A DNA stretch of 64,000 nt from Allgaiera indica (GTDB lineage: Bacteria > Pseudomonadota > Alphaproteobacteria > Rhodobacterales > Rhodobacteraceae), in NCBI RefSeq assembly GCF_900106675.1, contig NZ_FNOB01000008.1, positions 124,001 to 188,000 of the forward strand, given 5' to 3'. Both the position numbers and the translations under genes were made by a program. The notes beneath the pieces are model-generated. The model had not been told where the DNA came from, did not search any database, and saw only the letters and a list, made by a program, of their open reading frames with translations. Every line of letters begins with the position of its first letter. The stretch's first letter is position 1. This document shows, piece after piece, positions 55,523 through 63,629 of this stretch.

Positions 55523-55556
55523 GGCCCGCGGGCCAGGCCCTTCGCGGACGTCCGCG
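55523..55556. repeat. Two perfect palindromes after dxs
   Basis: GGCCCGCGGGCC (55523-55534) and CGCGGACGTCCGCG (55543-55556) lie 13 and 33 bases past the dxs stop. They are probably termination or mRNA-end structures; no T-run follows. The rest of 55557-55691 shows nothing recognised. Confidence 0.5.
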
Positions 55557-55691
55557 CCCTGGTTTCGCACCCCCGAAACCCCAGCGGGATATCTGGACCG
55601 GAAAGAATGCAATGCGGCGTTTCCCGCGCTTGCTTCGGTCTCGATATGCTTCTTGGGGGGCGCAGACGGCAAGGTCGCCGTCCGCCAGATC

Positions 55692-56561
55692 CTATTCCGC
55701 GGCCAGCGGGCGTGCACTTTGACCCAGCGTGCTGACGATGGTGGCCATCGCGCGGGTCAGCGCGGCCTGGACCTCGGCAAAATGCGGATGCGGGCGGATC
55801 GTCTGTTCGTCCATGTAAAGCGCGCGGTCGATTTCGACCTGCACCACATGCTGGCCCCGCATCGGGCGGCCATAGGCCTGGGTGATATAGGCCCCCGCGA
55901 AGGGCACGTTGCGGGCGACGCGAAAGCCCTGATCCGCGAATGCGGCTTCCACCGCCTCCGTCACCGCACCGTCGGCGGAAGCGCCGAAGCGGTCGCCCAG
56001 GACGATCTCGGGGTGCGGGCGGCCGACCCGGCCGTGGTGCTGGATCGCCTCATGCGGCATCGAGTGGCAATCGATCAGCAGGCTCTGCCCGAACTGCGCC
56101 AGCCCCTCGTCGATCAAGGCACGCAGGCGGTCATGATAGGGCTTCCAGTAGCCGTGCAGGCGCAGGTGTGCCTCTTCCGCGCTGATCTTGCCCCGGTAGA
56201 TCGCACGCCCGTTCGAGACGACGCGGGGAATCACGCCCAGACCCGAGGTGACGCGGGGGTTGTGCCCGGCGGTGCGAATGCCGGCGATCACCCCAGGGTC
56301 CAATTCGTCCACGGCCCGGTTCAGATCGACGAAGGCGCGCGGCGCGCGGGCGCAGATCAGCGGCGCGCCAAGTTTCGGCGCGTCGGAAAACAGGCGGTCG
56401 ACGAAGGCGTCTTCGGACGAGCGGATCGCGTGTGGATCCAGCACCGAGGCCGCCAGGAACGCGGCCCCGTATTCCTGCCCAGAATGCGGCGAGGAGAAAA
56501 CCACGCCTGACGCTCGCCGGGCGGGAAGATATAGATCGTAAGCGGCGCTGGCGCGGGTCAT
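55692..56561 (-). CDS. N-formylglutamate amidohydrolase family
   Basis: 289 residues. Family motifs: VVFSSPHSGQEYG, SSEDAFVDRLF, FVDLNRAVDELDP, LLIDCHSMP (zinc His region) and the C-terminal QVEIDRALYMDE. It would hydrolyse N-formyl-L-glutamate to glutamate and formate, the last step of one histidine-degradation route, but no hut genes are near. Cytosolic, monocistronic by appearance. Convergent with dxs. Confidence 0.9.
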   Translation of the reverse strand: MTRASAAYDLYLPARRASGVVFSSPHSGQEYGAAFLAASVLDPHAIRSSEDAFVDRLFSDAPKLGAPLICARAPRAFVDLNRAVDELDPGVIAGIRTAGHNPRVTSGLGVIPRVVSNGRAIYRGKISAEEAHLRLHGYWKPYHDRLRALIDEGLAQFGQSLLIDCHSMPHEAIQHHGRVGRPHPEIVLGDRFGASADGAVTEAVEAAFADQGFRVARNVPFAGAYITQAYGRPMRGQHVVQVEIDRALYMDEQTIRPHPHFAEVQAALTRAMATIVSTLGQSARPLAAE

Positions 56562-56614
56562 GCGTTTCCTCTTGGCAGCAATATAGTCTGCTTTTGCGAA
56601 CTTGCCAAAACCCC

Positions 56615-56643
56615 TTGAACCGGCGAACGACTCCTTTTATAGA
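56615..56643 (+). promoter_or_regulatory. Sigma-70 promoter of tRNA-Val
   Basis: TTGAAC (56615-56620), a 17-base spacer and TATAGA (56638-56643). The mature tRNA begins 72 bases later, so a 5' leader would be removed by RNase P. Confidence 0.75.
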
Positions 56644-56715
56644 CCCAGCGACCGACGCGGTTCGCCCCGCGTCCTTTTCTTTCGGGATCGGGAAACGGGC
56701 GGATGCACGGGGCGT

Positions 56716-56790
56716 GGGCGGTTAGCTCAGCGGTAGAGCACTACGTTGACATCGTAGTGGCCACTGGTTCGATCCCAGTACCGCCCACCA
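56716..56790 (+). tRNA. tRNA-Val(GAC)
   Basis: A 75-nt cloverleaf. Acceptor GGGCGGT/ACCGCCC, anticodon stem CTACG/CGTAG with loop TTGACAT (anticodon GAC), T-arm CTGG-TTCGATC-CCAG type, and an encoded CCA. Confidence 0.96.
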
Positions 56791-56799
56791 TTCTTAACC

Positions 56800-56834
56800 G
56801 TCCCCGGGGCGTCACGCCGGGGACATTCGTTTTT
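56800..56834 (+). terminator. Intrinsic terminator or attenuator between tRNA-Val and rpmJ
   Basis: A perfect 8-bp stem GTCCCCGG (56800-56807) / CCGGGGAC (56817-56824), then ATTCG and five T. It ends 36 bases before the rpmJ ATG. There is no room for a promoter after it, so rpmJ must be reached by read-through or from a promoter inside or before the tRNA. Confidence 0.75.
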
Positions 56835-56870
56835 CAAGGCGCACGCGCGCCGCGAACAGGAGATCGACCG

Positions 56871-56996
56871 ATGAAGGTCCGCAACTCGCTCCGCTCGCTC
56901 AAGCAGCGTCATCGCGATTGCCAGATCGTGCGCCGCAAGGGCCGCGTTTATGTGATCAACAAGACGCAGAAGCGGTTCAAGGCCCGCCAGGGCTGA
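56871..56996 (+). CDS. rpmJ: 50S ribosomal protein L36, zinc-independent type
   Basis: 41 residues ([20 protein letters not shown]...), a basic protein of the large subunit. Only one cysteine remains (Cys17), so the CCCH zinc site of the classical L36 is lost (C-minus type). AGGAG sits eight bases before the ATG. No Zur-like operator was seen upstream. A strong terminator follows. Confidence 0.95.
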   Translation: MKVRNSLRSLKQRHRDCQIVRRKGRVYVINKTQKRFKARQG

Positions 56997-57020
56997 GGCT
57001 GCCCGCAGCCGGAATTCGAA

Positions 57021-57056
57021 GGGCCGTCCCGAGCGATCGGGGCGGCCCTTCTCCTT
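57021..57056 (+). terminator. Rho-independent terminator after rpmJ
   Basis: GGGCCG-T-CCCGA pairs with TCGGG-G-CGGCCC around a GCGA loop, followed by TTCTCCTT. Confidence 0.75.
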
Positions 57057-57083
57057 GTCGGAATCACAGGCTACATCGGCCCC

Positions 57084-58166
57084 ATGCGCGAAACACTTAC
57101 CGAAATCTACGATGCCCGGGTCGCCAAGGGCCGCCTGCGCCCCGACCCCGCCCAGCGCGCCGTCCTGCCGGCACTGGAAGCCGTGCGTCTGGCGTTGGAG
57201 GAAACCTCGGAAAAGGCCCGCGGGCTGAAGCGGTTGTTCCAGAAACCGCCCGAGCCGCCGAAGGGCCTTTATCTGTGGGGCGGGGTCGGCGGCGGCAAGT
57301 CGATGCTGATGGATCTGTTTTTTGAGGCGACCGACATCCGCCGCAAGCGCCGGGTCCATTTCCATGCCTTCATGCAGGAAATCCAGAGGGGTCTGGCCGA
57401 GGCCCGCAAGCAGGAGATCCCCGACGCGCTGGAACCCGTCGCGAGATCGGTGATCGAGACTACGCGCCTGCTGTGTTTCGACGAAATGCAGATCACCGAT
57501 ATCGCCGATGCGATGATCGTGGGGCGGCTGTTCCAGAAGCTGTTCGATGCTGGCGTAGTGGTGGTGACCACCTCGAACCGGGTGCCAGAGGATCTGTACA
57601 AGGATGGGCTGAACCGGGCGCTTTTCCTGCCCTTCATCGACCTGCTGCAGAACCGGATGGAGGTGCGCGAACTGACAAGCGCCGAGGATTACCGGCAGCA
57701 CCGGCTGACCGGCGCGCAGGTCTGGTTCACCCCGGCAGGCAGCGCGGGCGCGGCGCTGGACGAGGTCTGGCAGGACCTGACCGGAGGCGGAGCCGGTGCG
57801 CCGCTGGACATCGAGGTCAACGGCCGGCGCGTGGTATTGCCCGCCTTCCTGAACGGTGTCGCGCGGGCCAGCTTCTGGGACCTGTGTGGCCAGCCGCTGG
57901 GTCCCGCCGATTATTTGGCCCTCGCTGACCGGGTGAAGGTGCTGATCTTGGAAAACATCCCGCATCTGTCGGCCTCGAACTACAACGAGGCCAAGCGCTT
58001 CGTCACGCTCATTGACGCGCTATACGAGGCCAGGGTGCGGCTGATCTGTTCCGCCGCCGACCAGCCCGAACAGCTGTATGTCGAGGGCGCGGGCACGTTC
58101 GAATTCGAGCGCACCGCCAGCAGGTTGCGCGAAATGCAGGATGCGACCTGGGGAACGCAGACGTAA
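57084..58166 (+). CDS. zapE: Cell-division ATPase ZapE (AFG1-like)
   Basis: 360 residues. AFG1/ZapE family: GLYLWGGVGGGKSMLMDLFF (Walker A, residues 66-73), KRRVHFHAFMQEI, LLCFDEMQITDIADAM (Walker B), TTSNRVPEDLYKDGLNR, and C-terminal HLSASNYNEAKRFVTLIDALYE. ZapE modulates the FtsZ ring; mitochondrial homologs (Lace1/Afg1) act in respiratory-chain quality control. A 3'-end repeat module begins immediately after the stop. Confidence 0.93.
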   Translation: MRETLTEIYDARVAKGRLRPDPAQRAVLPALEAVRLALEETSEKARGLKRLFQKPPEPPKGLYLWGGVGGGKSMLMDLFFEATDIRRKRRVHFHAFMQEIQRGLAEARKQEIPDALEPVARSVIETTRLLCFDEMQITDIADAMIVGRLFQKLFDAGVVVVTTSNRVPEDLYKDGLNRALFLPFIDLLQNRMEVRELTSAEDYRQHRLTGAQVWFTPAGSAGAALDEVWQDLTGGGAGAPLDIEVNGRRVVLPAFLNGVARASFWDLCGQPLGPADYLALADRVKVLILENIPHLSASNYNEAKRFVTLIDALYEARVRLICSAADQPEQLYVEGAGTFEFERTASRLREMQDATWGTQT

Positions 58167-58218
58167 GGGGGGCTCTGCCCCCCCTACCCCCCCCGGAGTA
58201 TTTTCGCCAAGATGAAGG
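58167..58218 (+). repeat. 3'-end repeat module, copy 5 (hairpin plus core)
   Basis: Directly after the zapE TAA: GGGGGGC-TCT-GCCCCCC (58167-58183), a C-rich spacer, then GGAGTATTT, five bases and AAGATGAAG (58195-58217). Best-preserved copy; plus orientation, as zapE. Confidence 0.85.
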
Positions 58219-58234
58219 GGCGGATCGCTTCGGG

Positions 58235-59512
58235 TCAGCCGTTTTCGCGCAGCACAGCGCCGGCAAGATAGAGCGAGCCGCAGATCAGGATGCGCGATTG
58301 CGGGTCCGTGGCGACGATATCGGCGACCGCCTCGGCCACCGAGGCCGCCGTCGTCGCCGTGATACCCTCGGCCAGCGCCGCGTCACGGGTGGTTTCGGCG
58401 GGGAGTGTGGCACTTTCGCCGGGGATCGAAACGGCGTGCAGATCGCGCACCTGCGGCGCCAGCGGGCGCAGGTAGCCGCCGACATCCTTGGTGTTCAGCA
58501 TGCCGCAGATCAGATGCGTGGGCTTCGGCGGCAGCCCCGCCAGCGCGGCCGCCACCGCCTGGCCGCCCGCCGGATTGTGCCCGCCGTCAAGCCACAGCTC
58601 GGCGCGGCCCGCGGCATCGACCAGCGGTCCTGTCCGCAGGCGCTGCATCCTTGCGGGCCAATAGGCGCGGGTAACGGCGGCCTCGGCCGCGGTGTCGTCG
58701 CGGCCCAGATGGCGCAGCGCGGCGATCGCGGCACCGGCGTTCAGGATCTGGAAAGGGCCGGGCAGGTTGGGCAGCGGCAGGTCCAGAAGGCCGTTCTCAT
58801 CCTGGAAGATCAGCCGGCCGCGCTCTTCCCAGGCGTGCCAGTGCTGGCCATGCACCAGCAGCGGGGCGCCCAGCTGCGCGGCGCGGGCCTCGATCACCTC
58901 GAGCGCGGCCTCGTCCTGCGGCCCCACCACGCAGGGCACGCCGCGCTTGAGAATCCCGGCCTTCTCGGCCGCGATCTGGGCCAGGGTGTCGCCCAGATAT
59001 TGCTGATGGTCGATCGAGACCGGCGTGATGATCGTCAGTTCCGGCCGGTCGATCACGTTCGTCGCGTCCAGCCGCCCGCCAAGACCGACCTCGAGCAACA
59101 CGTGATCCGCCTCGACCCTGGAAAAGCCCAGCAAGGCGGCGCAGGTGGTGATCTCGAAGAAGGTGATCGGCGCCCCCGCGTTTGCGCGCTCGCATTCCTC
59201 CAGCAGCCGCGCCAGCATCGGCTCGCTCACCAGCTCGCCGGCCAGGCGGATGCGTTCGTGGAAATGCGCAAGGTGCGGCGAGGTATAAGCGTGGACCTTT
59301 TCGCCCGCGGCCTCCAACCCTGCCCGGATCATCGCCTGGGTCGAGCCCTTGCCGTTGGTGCCCGCCACATGGATCACCGGGGCAAGCGCGCGTTCGGGGT
59401 TGCCCAAAGCCGCCAGCAGCCGGTGCATCCGGTCAAGCGTCAGGTCGATCTTCTTGGGGTGAAGCGTCAGCAGCCGTGCAAGCAGGGCATCCGACGACAG
59501 CAGGTCGCTCAC
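58235..59512 (-). CDS. folC: Bifunctional folylpolyglutamate / dihydrofolate synthase
   Basis: 425 residues. Mur-ligase fold with P-loop AGTNGKGST (50-58), [11 protein letters not shown] and [15 protein letters not shown], and the C-terminal [11 protein letters not shown]. It adds glutamate to dihydropteroate and to THF. It starts with GTG, overlapping the accD stop (GTGA), the usual accD-folC pairing. Convergent with zapE. Confidence 0.95.
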   Translation of the reverse strand: MSDLLSSDALLARLLTLHPKKIDLTLDRMHRLLAALGNPERALAPVIHVAGTNGKGSTQAMIRAGLEAAGEKVHAYTSPHLAHFHERIRLAGELVSEPMLARLLEECERANAGAPITFFEITTCAALLGFSRVEADHVLLEVGLGGRLDATNVIDRPELTIITPVSIDHQQYLGDTLAQIAAEKAGILKRGVPCVVGPQDEAALEVIEARAAQLGAPLLVHGQHWHAWEERGRLIFQDENGLLDLPLPNLPGPFQILNAGAAIAALRHLGRDDTAAEAAVTRAYWPARMQRLRTGPLVDAAGRAELWLDGGHNPAGGQAVAAALAGLPPKPTHLICGMLNTKDVGGYLRPLAPQVRDLHAVSIPGESATLPAETTRDAALAEGITATTAASVAEAVADIVATDPQSRILICGSLYLAGAVLRENG

Positions 59513-60456
59513 GCCGGGGCATCCCCCTCGGGCGCCTCGGGGGCGGGGTCGGCTTTCGGGGCGGGGGCCGCGTCTTTCGGCGGCGGCAGATCGCCCTTCA
59601 CCGCCGGCGGCTGGCCGGTGAGCATCCGCACGATGGTGATCAGTTCCTCGCGCAGCGCCTTGCGGTGGGTGACGCGATCCAGCATGCCGTGGTCAAGAAG
59701 ATACTCGGCGCGCTGGAAGCCCTCGGGCAGCTTTTCGCGAATCGTCTGCTCGATCACGCGCGGTCCGGCAAAGCAGATCAGCGCGTTGGGTTCGGCGATC
59801 TGCACATCGCCCAGCATCGCATAGCTTGCCGTCACGCCGCCGGTGGTGGGGTGGGTGAGCACGACGATATAGGGCAGGCCCGCCTCTTTCAGCATCTGCA
59901 CGGCGACGGTGGTGCGCGGCATCTGCATCAGCGACAGGATGCCTTCCTGCATCCGCGCGCCGCCGGCGGCGGAAAACAGGATCAGCGGACGCTTCAACTT
60001 CACCGCGCGCTCGGCGCCGGCGATGATCGCGTTGCCCACCTGCATCCCCATCGAGCCGCCCATGAAGGCGAAATCCTGCGCCGCGGCGACGATCGGGGTG
60101 CGCCCGATCTCGCCTTCGGCGACCAGCATCGCGCCCTTCTCGCCGGTGGCCTTCTGCGCCGCGCGCAGCCGGTCGGGGTAGCGTTTCTGATCGCGGAAAT
60201 GCAGCGGGTCGGGCAGGGGTTCGGGGGCCTCGACCTCGGTGAAGATGCCGCCGTCGAACAGCGCGCTGAACCGAGCCCGCGGCGTGATCGCCATATGATG
60301 ATCACATGTCGCGCAGACGTTCAGGTTTTCGGTCAGCTCGCGGTGGAACAGCATGGTCCCGCATTCGGGGCATTTGGTCCACAGGTTCTCGGGCACCTCG
60401 CGGCGCGAAAACAGCGAGTTGATCTTGGGGCGGACGTAGTTCGAAATCCAGTTCAT
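59509..60456 (-). CDS. accD: Acetyl-CoA carboxylase carboxyltransferase subunit beta
   Basis: 315 residues. The N-terminal zinc ribbon has Cys29, Cys32, Cys48 and Cys51 (CPECG..., CATCD). The carboxyltransferase core shows [22 protein letters not shown] and [16 protein letters not shown]. With AccA it transfers CO2 from biotin to acetyl-CoA for fatty-acid synthesis. The C-terminal 40 residues are Pro/Ala-rich. First gene of the accD-folC operon. Confidence 0.96.
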   Translation of the reverse strand: MNWISNYVRPKINSLFSRREVPENLWTKCPECGTMLFHRELTENLNVCATCDHHMAITPRARFSALFDGGIFTEVEAPEPLPDPLHFRDQKRYPDRLRAAQKATGEKGAMLVAEGEIGRTPIVAAAQDFAFMGGSMGMQVGNAIIAGAERAVKLKRPLILFSAAGGARMQEGILSLMQMPRTTVAVQMLKEAGLPYIVVLTHPTTGGVTASYAMLGDVQIAEPNALICFAGPRVIEQTIREKLPEGFQRAEYLLDHGMLDRVTHRKALREELITIVRMLTGQPPAVKGDLPPPKDAAPAPKADPAPEAPEGDAPA

Positions 60457-60543
60457 CTGGGCTGAGGCCTTCGCGTCGCGGTATCCTGGCCGTCAGATAA
60501 GCCCCGTGCGGCGGAATTGCAATCAATCCGGCGGCGCGCTCTT

Positions 60544-60562
60544 CAACGCTTGTCAACGCTTG
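60544..60562. repeat. Tandem direct repeat CAACGCTTG in the accD/lipoprotein gap
   Basis: CAACGCTTG occurs twice with a one-base gap, giving a 10-bp period, one helical turn. It lies in the 252-bp divergent region between accD and the lipoprotein gene, which otherwise shows no gene. It could be a direct-repeat operator. Confidence 0.45.
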
Positions 60563-60708
60563 CCCGGGGCGGGCGCCGTGCCTGCGCGAAACCGTCGGCA
60601 CACATCCCCGTGCGCCTGGGCGGGCCATCGCACACTTGTTCCGCAAGCGCCTTGCCCCCGCCCGACCAGGCCAGTATGCGAAAGGCGACCCTGCTGATGG
60701 AGCACGCA

Positions 60709-61422
60709 ATGCGCACCCGCTGTTCCGACATGGCGCGGCGCCCCGCCCGCGTTGGCGCCACCCGAACGGCGCACCCGACGCCCCCGAAAGCGCCGTCGAT
60801 CGCGCGGGGCTGGGCCTTGAAATCCGCGGCGGTCCTGCTGCTTCTGGTGGCGGGCTGTACCAGCCTACCGGCTCCGCGCAGCATGCCTGTCGCCCGCGGC
60901 AGCGTGGTGATCGAAGGACCGGCGGGCTATTGCATCGACACCAAGGGCAGCCGGGATACGACGGCAGGCACCTTCGTGCTGCTGGGCAGCTGCGCCTCTA
61001 TCTCGGGGGTCAGCACCCAGCCGCGGCCCCAGGCCCCCGCGATATTGACCGCGGCGGTCTCGGCCGGCAGCAGCGGCGCCGGAATCGCGGGGTCGGAAAA
61101 GCGCCTGGCGCGCTATTTCGAATCGCGCGCCGGCCGCGCCGCGCTCAGCCGATCGGGCAAGGCGCGGACGGTGACGATCCTGGGCCATTACGACGGCGAC
61201 GGTGCCTTCTTTTTGCATCTGCGCGACAGTTCGGCCCGCCCCGACCCGACCGTCAGCTGGCGGGTGCTTTTCGATCTCAACGGCCATATCGTCACCCTTT
61301 CGGTCGTCGGGCTGCCGGGGCGACCGATCTCGGCGCGCCATTCCGAAGCCTTGTTGCGCGCGTTCATGGCCCAGGTCCGCGCGGCATCGCCCCACCCTGC
61401 CCCGCGCAAGACCACGGGCTAA
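60709..61422 (+). CDS. Predicted lipoprotein of unknown function
   Basis: 237 residues from the ATG at 60709 (GGAG six bases upstream). A long basic N-terminus leads to a hydrophobic stretch and lipobox LLVAGC (Cys near residue 48), so the true start may be a later ATG (60730). The mature domain has three Cys-containing motifs (GYCID, LLGSCAS) and a two-layer pattern ending SEALLRAFMAQVR. I do not recognise the family; it looks like a conserved Rhodobacterales envelope protein. Confidence 0.7.
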   Translation: MRTRCSDMARRPARVGATRTAHPTPPKAPSIARGWALKSAAVLLLLVAGCTSLPAPRSMPVARGSVVIEGPAGYCIDTKGSRDTTAGTFVLLGSCASISGVSTQPRPQAPAILTAAVSAGSSGAGIAGSEKRLARYFESRAGRAALSRSGKARTVTILGHYDGDGAFFLHLRDSSARPDPTVSWRVLFDLNGHIVTLSVVGLPGRPISARHSEALLRAFMAQVRAASPHPAPRKTTG

Positions 61423-61529
61423 GGAATGATCGCAAGGGGTGGTTTTGTTCACCCTTTCCGGCGATACATCCTGAAACTGACCCGAAACCGGCGCAGGATC
61501 AGGGACCGTCAGGGGATCGACAGCGAAAG

Positions 61530-62303
61530 ATGCAGGGCAAGTTCGGCAAGTTCCTTGACCAGTTCGCGCAACGCCGGATGCTGAAGCGCTGGCGCCAGGC
61601 GATCAAGACGATGGACAGCCTGGATCCGAACGCCCTGCGTGCCCTGCATGGAGAGGCGGGGCAAATCCGCCGCGAGATCGACCGCCTGACCCATGCCGCC
61701 GACGGCAAGCTGGCGCTGATCGCAATGGACGCGGACAGGCCGCGCAGACCCATCGGGTCCGATTGGGCCTGGCGCCCCGCGCTCTGGCGCTGCCCGCAGG
61801 ATCCGCCCGGCCTGACCGAAATCGTCAATCAGACCCAGCTGGGCCAAGAGGCCACGATCTTCCACGATTGCGACAAGTCCGAGCTGTCGCTGCGCCAGTT
61901 GCGCAACCACGCCGCCGAGGACCGCGCACCCTTCGCAGCGCGCCTTGACGTGTTCCGCTTCGACGGAAGCTTCCTGTCATTGGTGCTCGATTTCCCGCCT
62001 GAGGCCTGCCAGGGCCTGGGCCGGCGCCATGTGATCCGCATGGACGCGATCGTTGATCTGGAACGCCGGATCGAGATCTTCGCCCGATTGAACGTCAAGC
62101 ACGGCCCCAACACCGATCAGGTGGTGCGCGAACTGCCCCTGCAAACGCCCGCCGTGATGGTGGAATTCGACCTTGGCTATTCCGACATCAACGAAAAACG
62201 GGTGGAAAAGATCTGGGTCGACCTGATCTTCGAAACTCCGCGGATGAACCAGATCACCCTGCGCGATGTGGCCTTCAGCCGCCGCCCCCGGGCCGAAATT
62301 TGA
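61530..62303 (+). CDS. DUF6478 family protein
   Basis: 257 residues. The N-terminal helix-rich part (1-60) precedes a beta-sandwich-like domain with GSDWAWRPALWRCP, GQEATIFHDC, DVFRFDGSFLSLVLDFP, IFARLNVKHGPNT and DLIFETPRMNQITLRD. This matches a Rhodobacterales-specific family of unknown role (DUF6478). Cytosolic, no signal. The next gene follows after 7 bp, so they are co-transcribed. Confidence 0.8.
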   Translation: MQGKFGKFLDQFAQRRMLKRWRQAIKTMDSLDPNALRALHGEAGQIRREIDRLTHAADGKLALIAMDADRPRRPIGSDWAWRPALWRCPQDPPGLTEIVNQTQLGQEATIFHDCDKSELSLRQLRNHAAEDRAPFAARLDVFRFDGSFLSLVLDFPPEACQGLGRRHVIRMDAIVDLERRIEIFARLNVKHGPNTDQVVRELPLQTPAVMVEFDLGYSDINEKRVEKIWVDLIFETPRMNQITLRDVAFSRRPRAEI

Positions 62304-62310
62304 GGATCCC

Positions 62311-62688
62311 ATGCCGGTGCCGACCCTGACAAAGCTGCAATTCGCCGAGGGCCTCTGGACCGGCCGCCTGAGCGGGACCGACGAGGCCGAGCCGGCGCTG
62401 GAGATCACCCATCTCGACCGGCCGGTCCCCGGCACCCGCCTGACCCCCGACCCCGCCGCGCCGGGCAACTGGCGGCTGGAGGTCCCGATCCCCGCCGCGG
62501 CGCTGAGCGAAGGCGTCCAGACCATCCTGATCCGCCACGGCCCCAGCGGCACGCTGCTTGAACACATCACCATCGTCACGGGCGCCGCACTGGAAGACGA
62601 TCTGCGCGCCGAACTCGCCCTGCTGCGCGCCGAACTCGACATGCTGAAAAAGGCCTTCCGCCGCCATTGCGCCGAGGGCGAGGGCTGA
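62311..62688 (+). CDS. Small conserved protein of unknown function
   Basis: 125 residues. The first 90 look like a beta-rich domain (LWTGRLSG, LEITHLDRPV, WRLEVPIPAAALSEGVQTILIR), and the last 35 form a Glu/Leu coiled coil (DDLRAELALLRAELDMLKKAF) likely to oligomerise. Not assigned to a family. It forms a two-gene unit with the DUF6478 gene, so a joint complex is possible. Confidence 0.75.
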   Translation: MPVPTLTKLQFAEGLWTGRLSGTDEAEPALEITHLDRPVPGTRLTPDPAAPGNWRLEVPIPAAALSEGVQTILIRHGPSGTLLEHITIVTGAALEDDLRAELALLRAELDMLKKAFRRHCAEGEG

Positions 62689-62698
62689 CAGCGCCGCC

Positions 62699-62724
62699 CG
62701 CGTATTTGGGGAACAATGAAAGGG
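62699..62724 (+). repeat. 3'-end repeat core, copy 6
   Basis: CGCGTATTT, five bases, ACAATGAAAGG begins 11 bases past the stop at 62688, in the same orientation as that gene. No strong hairpin precedes it. Confidence 0.7.
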
Positions 62725-62738
62725 AAGGCGCCTATGTC

Positions 62739-62782
62739 TTCACCTTGGCGAAAATACTCCAACCCGGGGGGCCGCGCCCCCC
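62739..62782 (-). repeat. 3'-end repeat module, copy 7 (hairpin plus core)
   Basis: On the minus strand, past the ubiG stop: GGGGGGC-N3-GCCCCCC (62766-62782), then GGAGTATTT, five bases, AAGGTGAA (62739-62760). With copy 6 it forms a head-to-head pair between convergent genes, each copy facing away from its own gene. Confidence 0.8.
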
Positions 62783-62818
62783 GACGAAAGGCTTGCGCGC
62801 AACGCGCGCGCCGCTGGA

Positions 62819-63562
62819 TCAGCCGCGCCGCACCGAGGTGGTGACATAGTTCACCGACAGGTCACGTGCTGACAGGCTCCAGGTCCACCCAACCGGGTTG
62901 AACACCATGCCCTTGCGATCGACCGGCTCCAGGCCGGCGCGACGGATCAAGTCATACAACTCGTCCGGGGTGATGAATTTCTGCCATTCATGCGTGCCCT
63001 TCGGCAGCCAGCGCATCACCCATTCGGCACCCACGATCGCCATCGCGAAACTCTTGGCGTTGCGGTTCAACGTCGAGCAGATCATCAGCCCCGCGGGCTT
63101 CAGCAGATCGTGGCAGGCTCTCATATAGGCCAGCGGATCGGCCACATGCTCGACCACTTCCATGTTCAGCACCACATCGAACCGCTCGCCCGCCGCAGCC
63201 AGCGCCTCGGCAGTGACGTTGCGATAGTCGATCTCCAACCCCGATTGCCGCGCGTGCAACTGCGCCACGGGGATGTTGCCCGCGGCCGCATCGGCGCCCA
63301 AGACCTCGGCCCCCAGCCGCGCCATCGGCTCGGACAGAAGCCCCCCGCCGCAGCCGATGTCCAGCAGCCGCAACCCGGCAAAAGGCTTCGGCGCCGTCAG
63401 GTCTCGGCCGAATTCAGCGGCGATCTGGCGGGTGATGTAATCCAGCCGGCAGGGATTCATCTGATGCAGCGGCTTGAATTTGCCGTTCGGATCCCACCAC
63501 TCGGCGGCCATCGCCTCGAACTTGGCCACTTCGGCGGCGTCGACGGTGGTTGCACTTTCCAT
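62819..63562 (-). CDS. ubiG: Ubiquinone biosynthesis O-methyltransferase
   Basis: 247 residues. It performs both O-methylations of ubiquinone synthesis. The N-terminal [33 protein letters not shown] and SAM loop [26 protein letters not shown] are diagnostic, followed by NMEVVEHV. The ATG at 63562 has AGGAG six bases upstream and gives the normal length; an ATG at 63631 would add a non-conserved extension into the divergent promoter. Peripheral membrane/cytosolic. Confidence 0.95.
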   Translation of the reverse strand: MESATTVDAAEVAKFEAMAAEWWDPNGKFKPLHQMNPCRLDYITRQIAAEFGRDLTAPKPFAGLRLLDIGCGGGLLSEPMARLGAEVLGADAAAGNIPVAQLHARQSGLEIDYRNVTAEALAAAGERFDVVLNMEVVEHVADPLAYMRACHDLLKPAGLMICSTLNRNAKSFAMAIVGAEWVMRWLPKGTHEWQKFITPDELYDLIRRAGLEPVDRKGMVFNPVGWTWSLSARDLSVNYVTTSVRRG

Positions 63563-63629
63563 CTCAACTCCTGTCCAATCGGGCACGTCCCCCGTGGCGG
63601 AGGGCGCTTTTGCGTTATATAGATCAACC

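Noticed and set aside
56562-56715. A Zur-type operator controlling the zinc-independent L36 gene
   Set aside because: No AT-rich palindrome of the Zur type is present upstream of tRNA-Val or rpmJ, so zinc regulation is not supported here.
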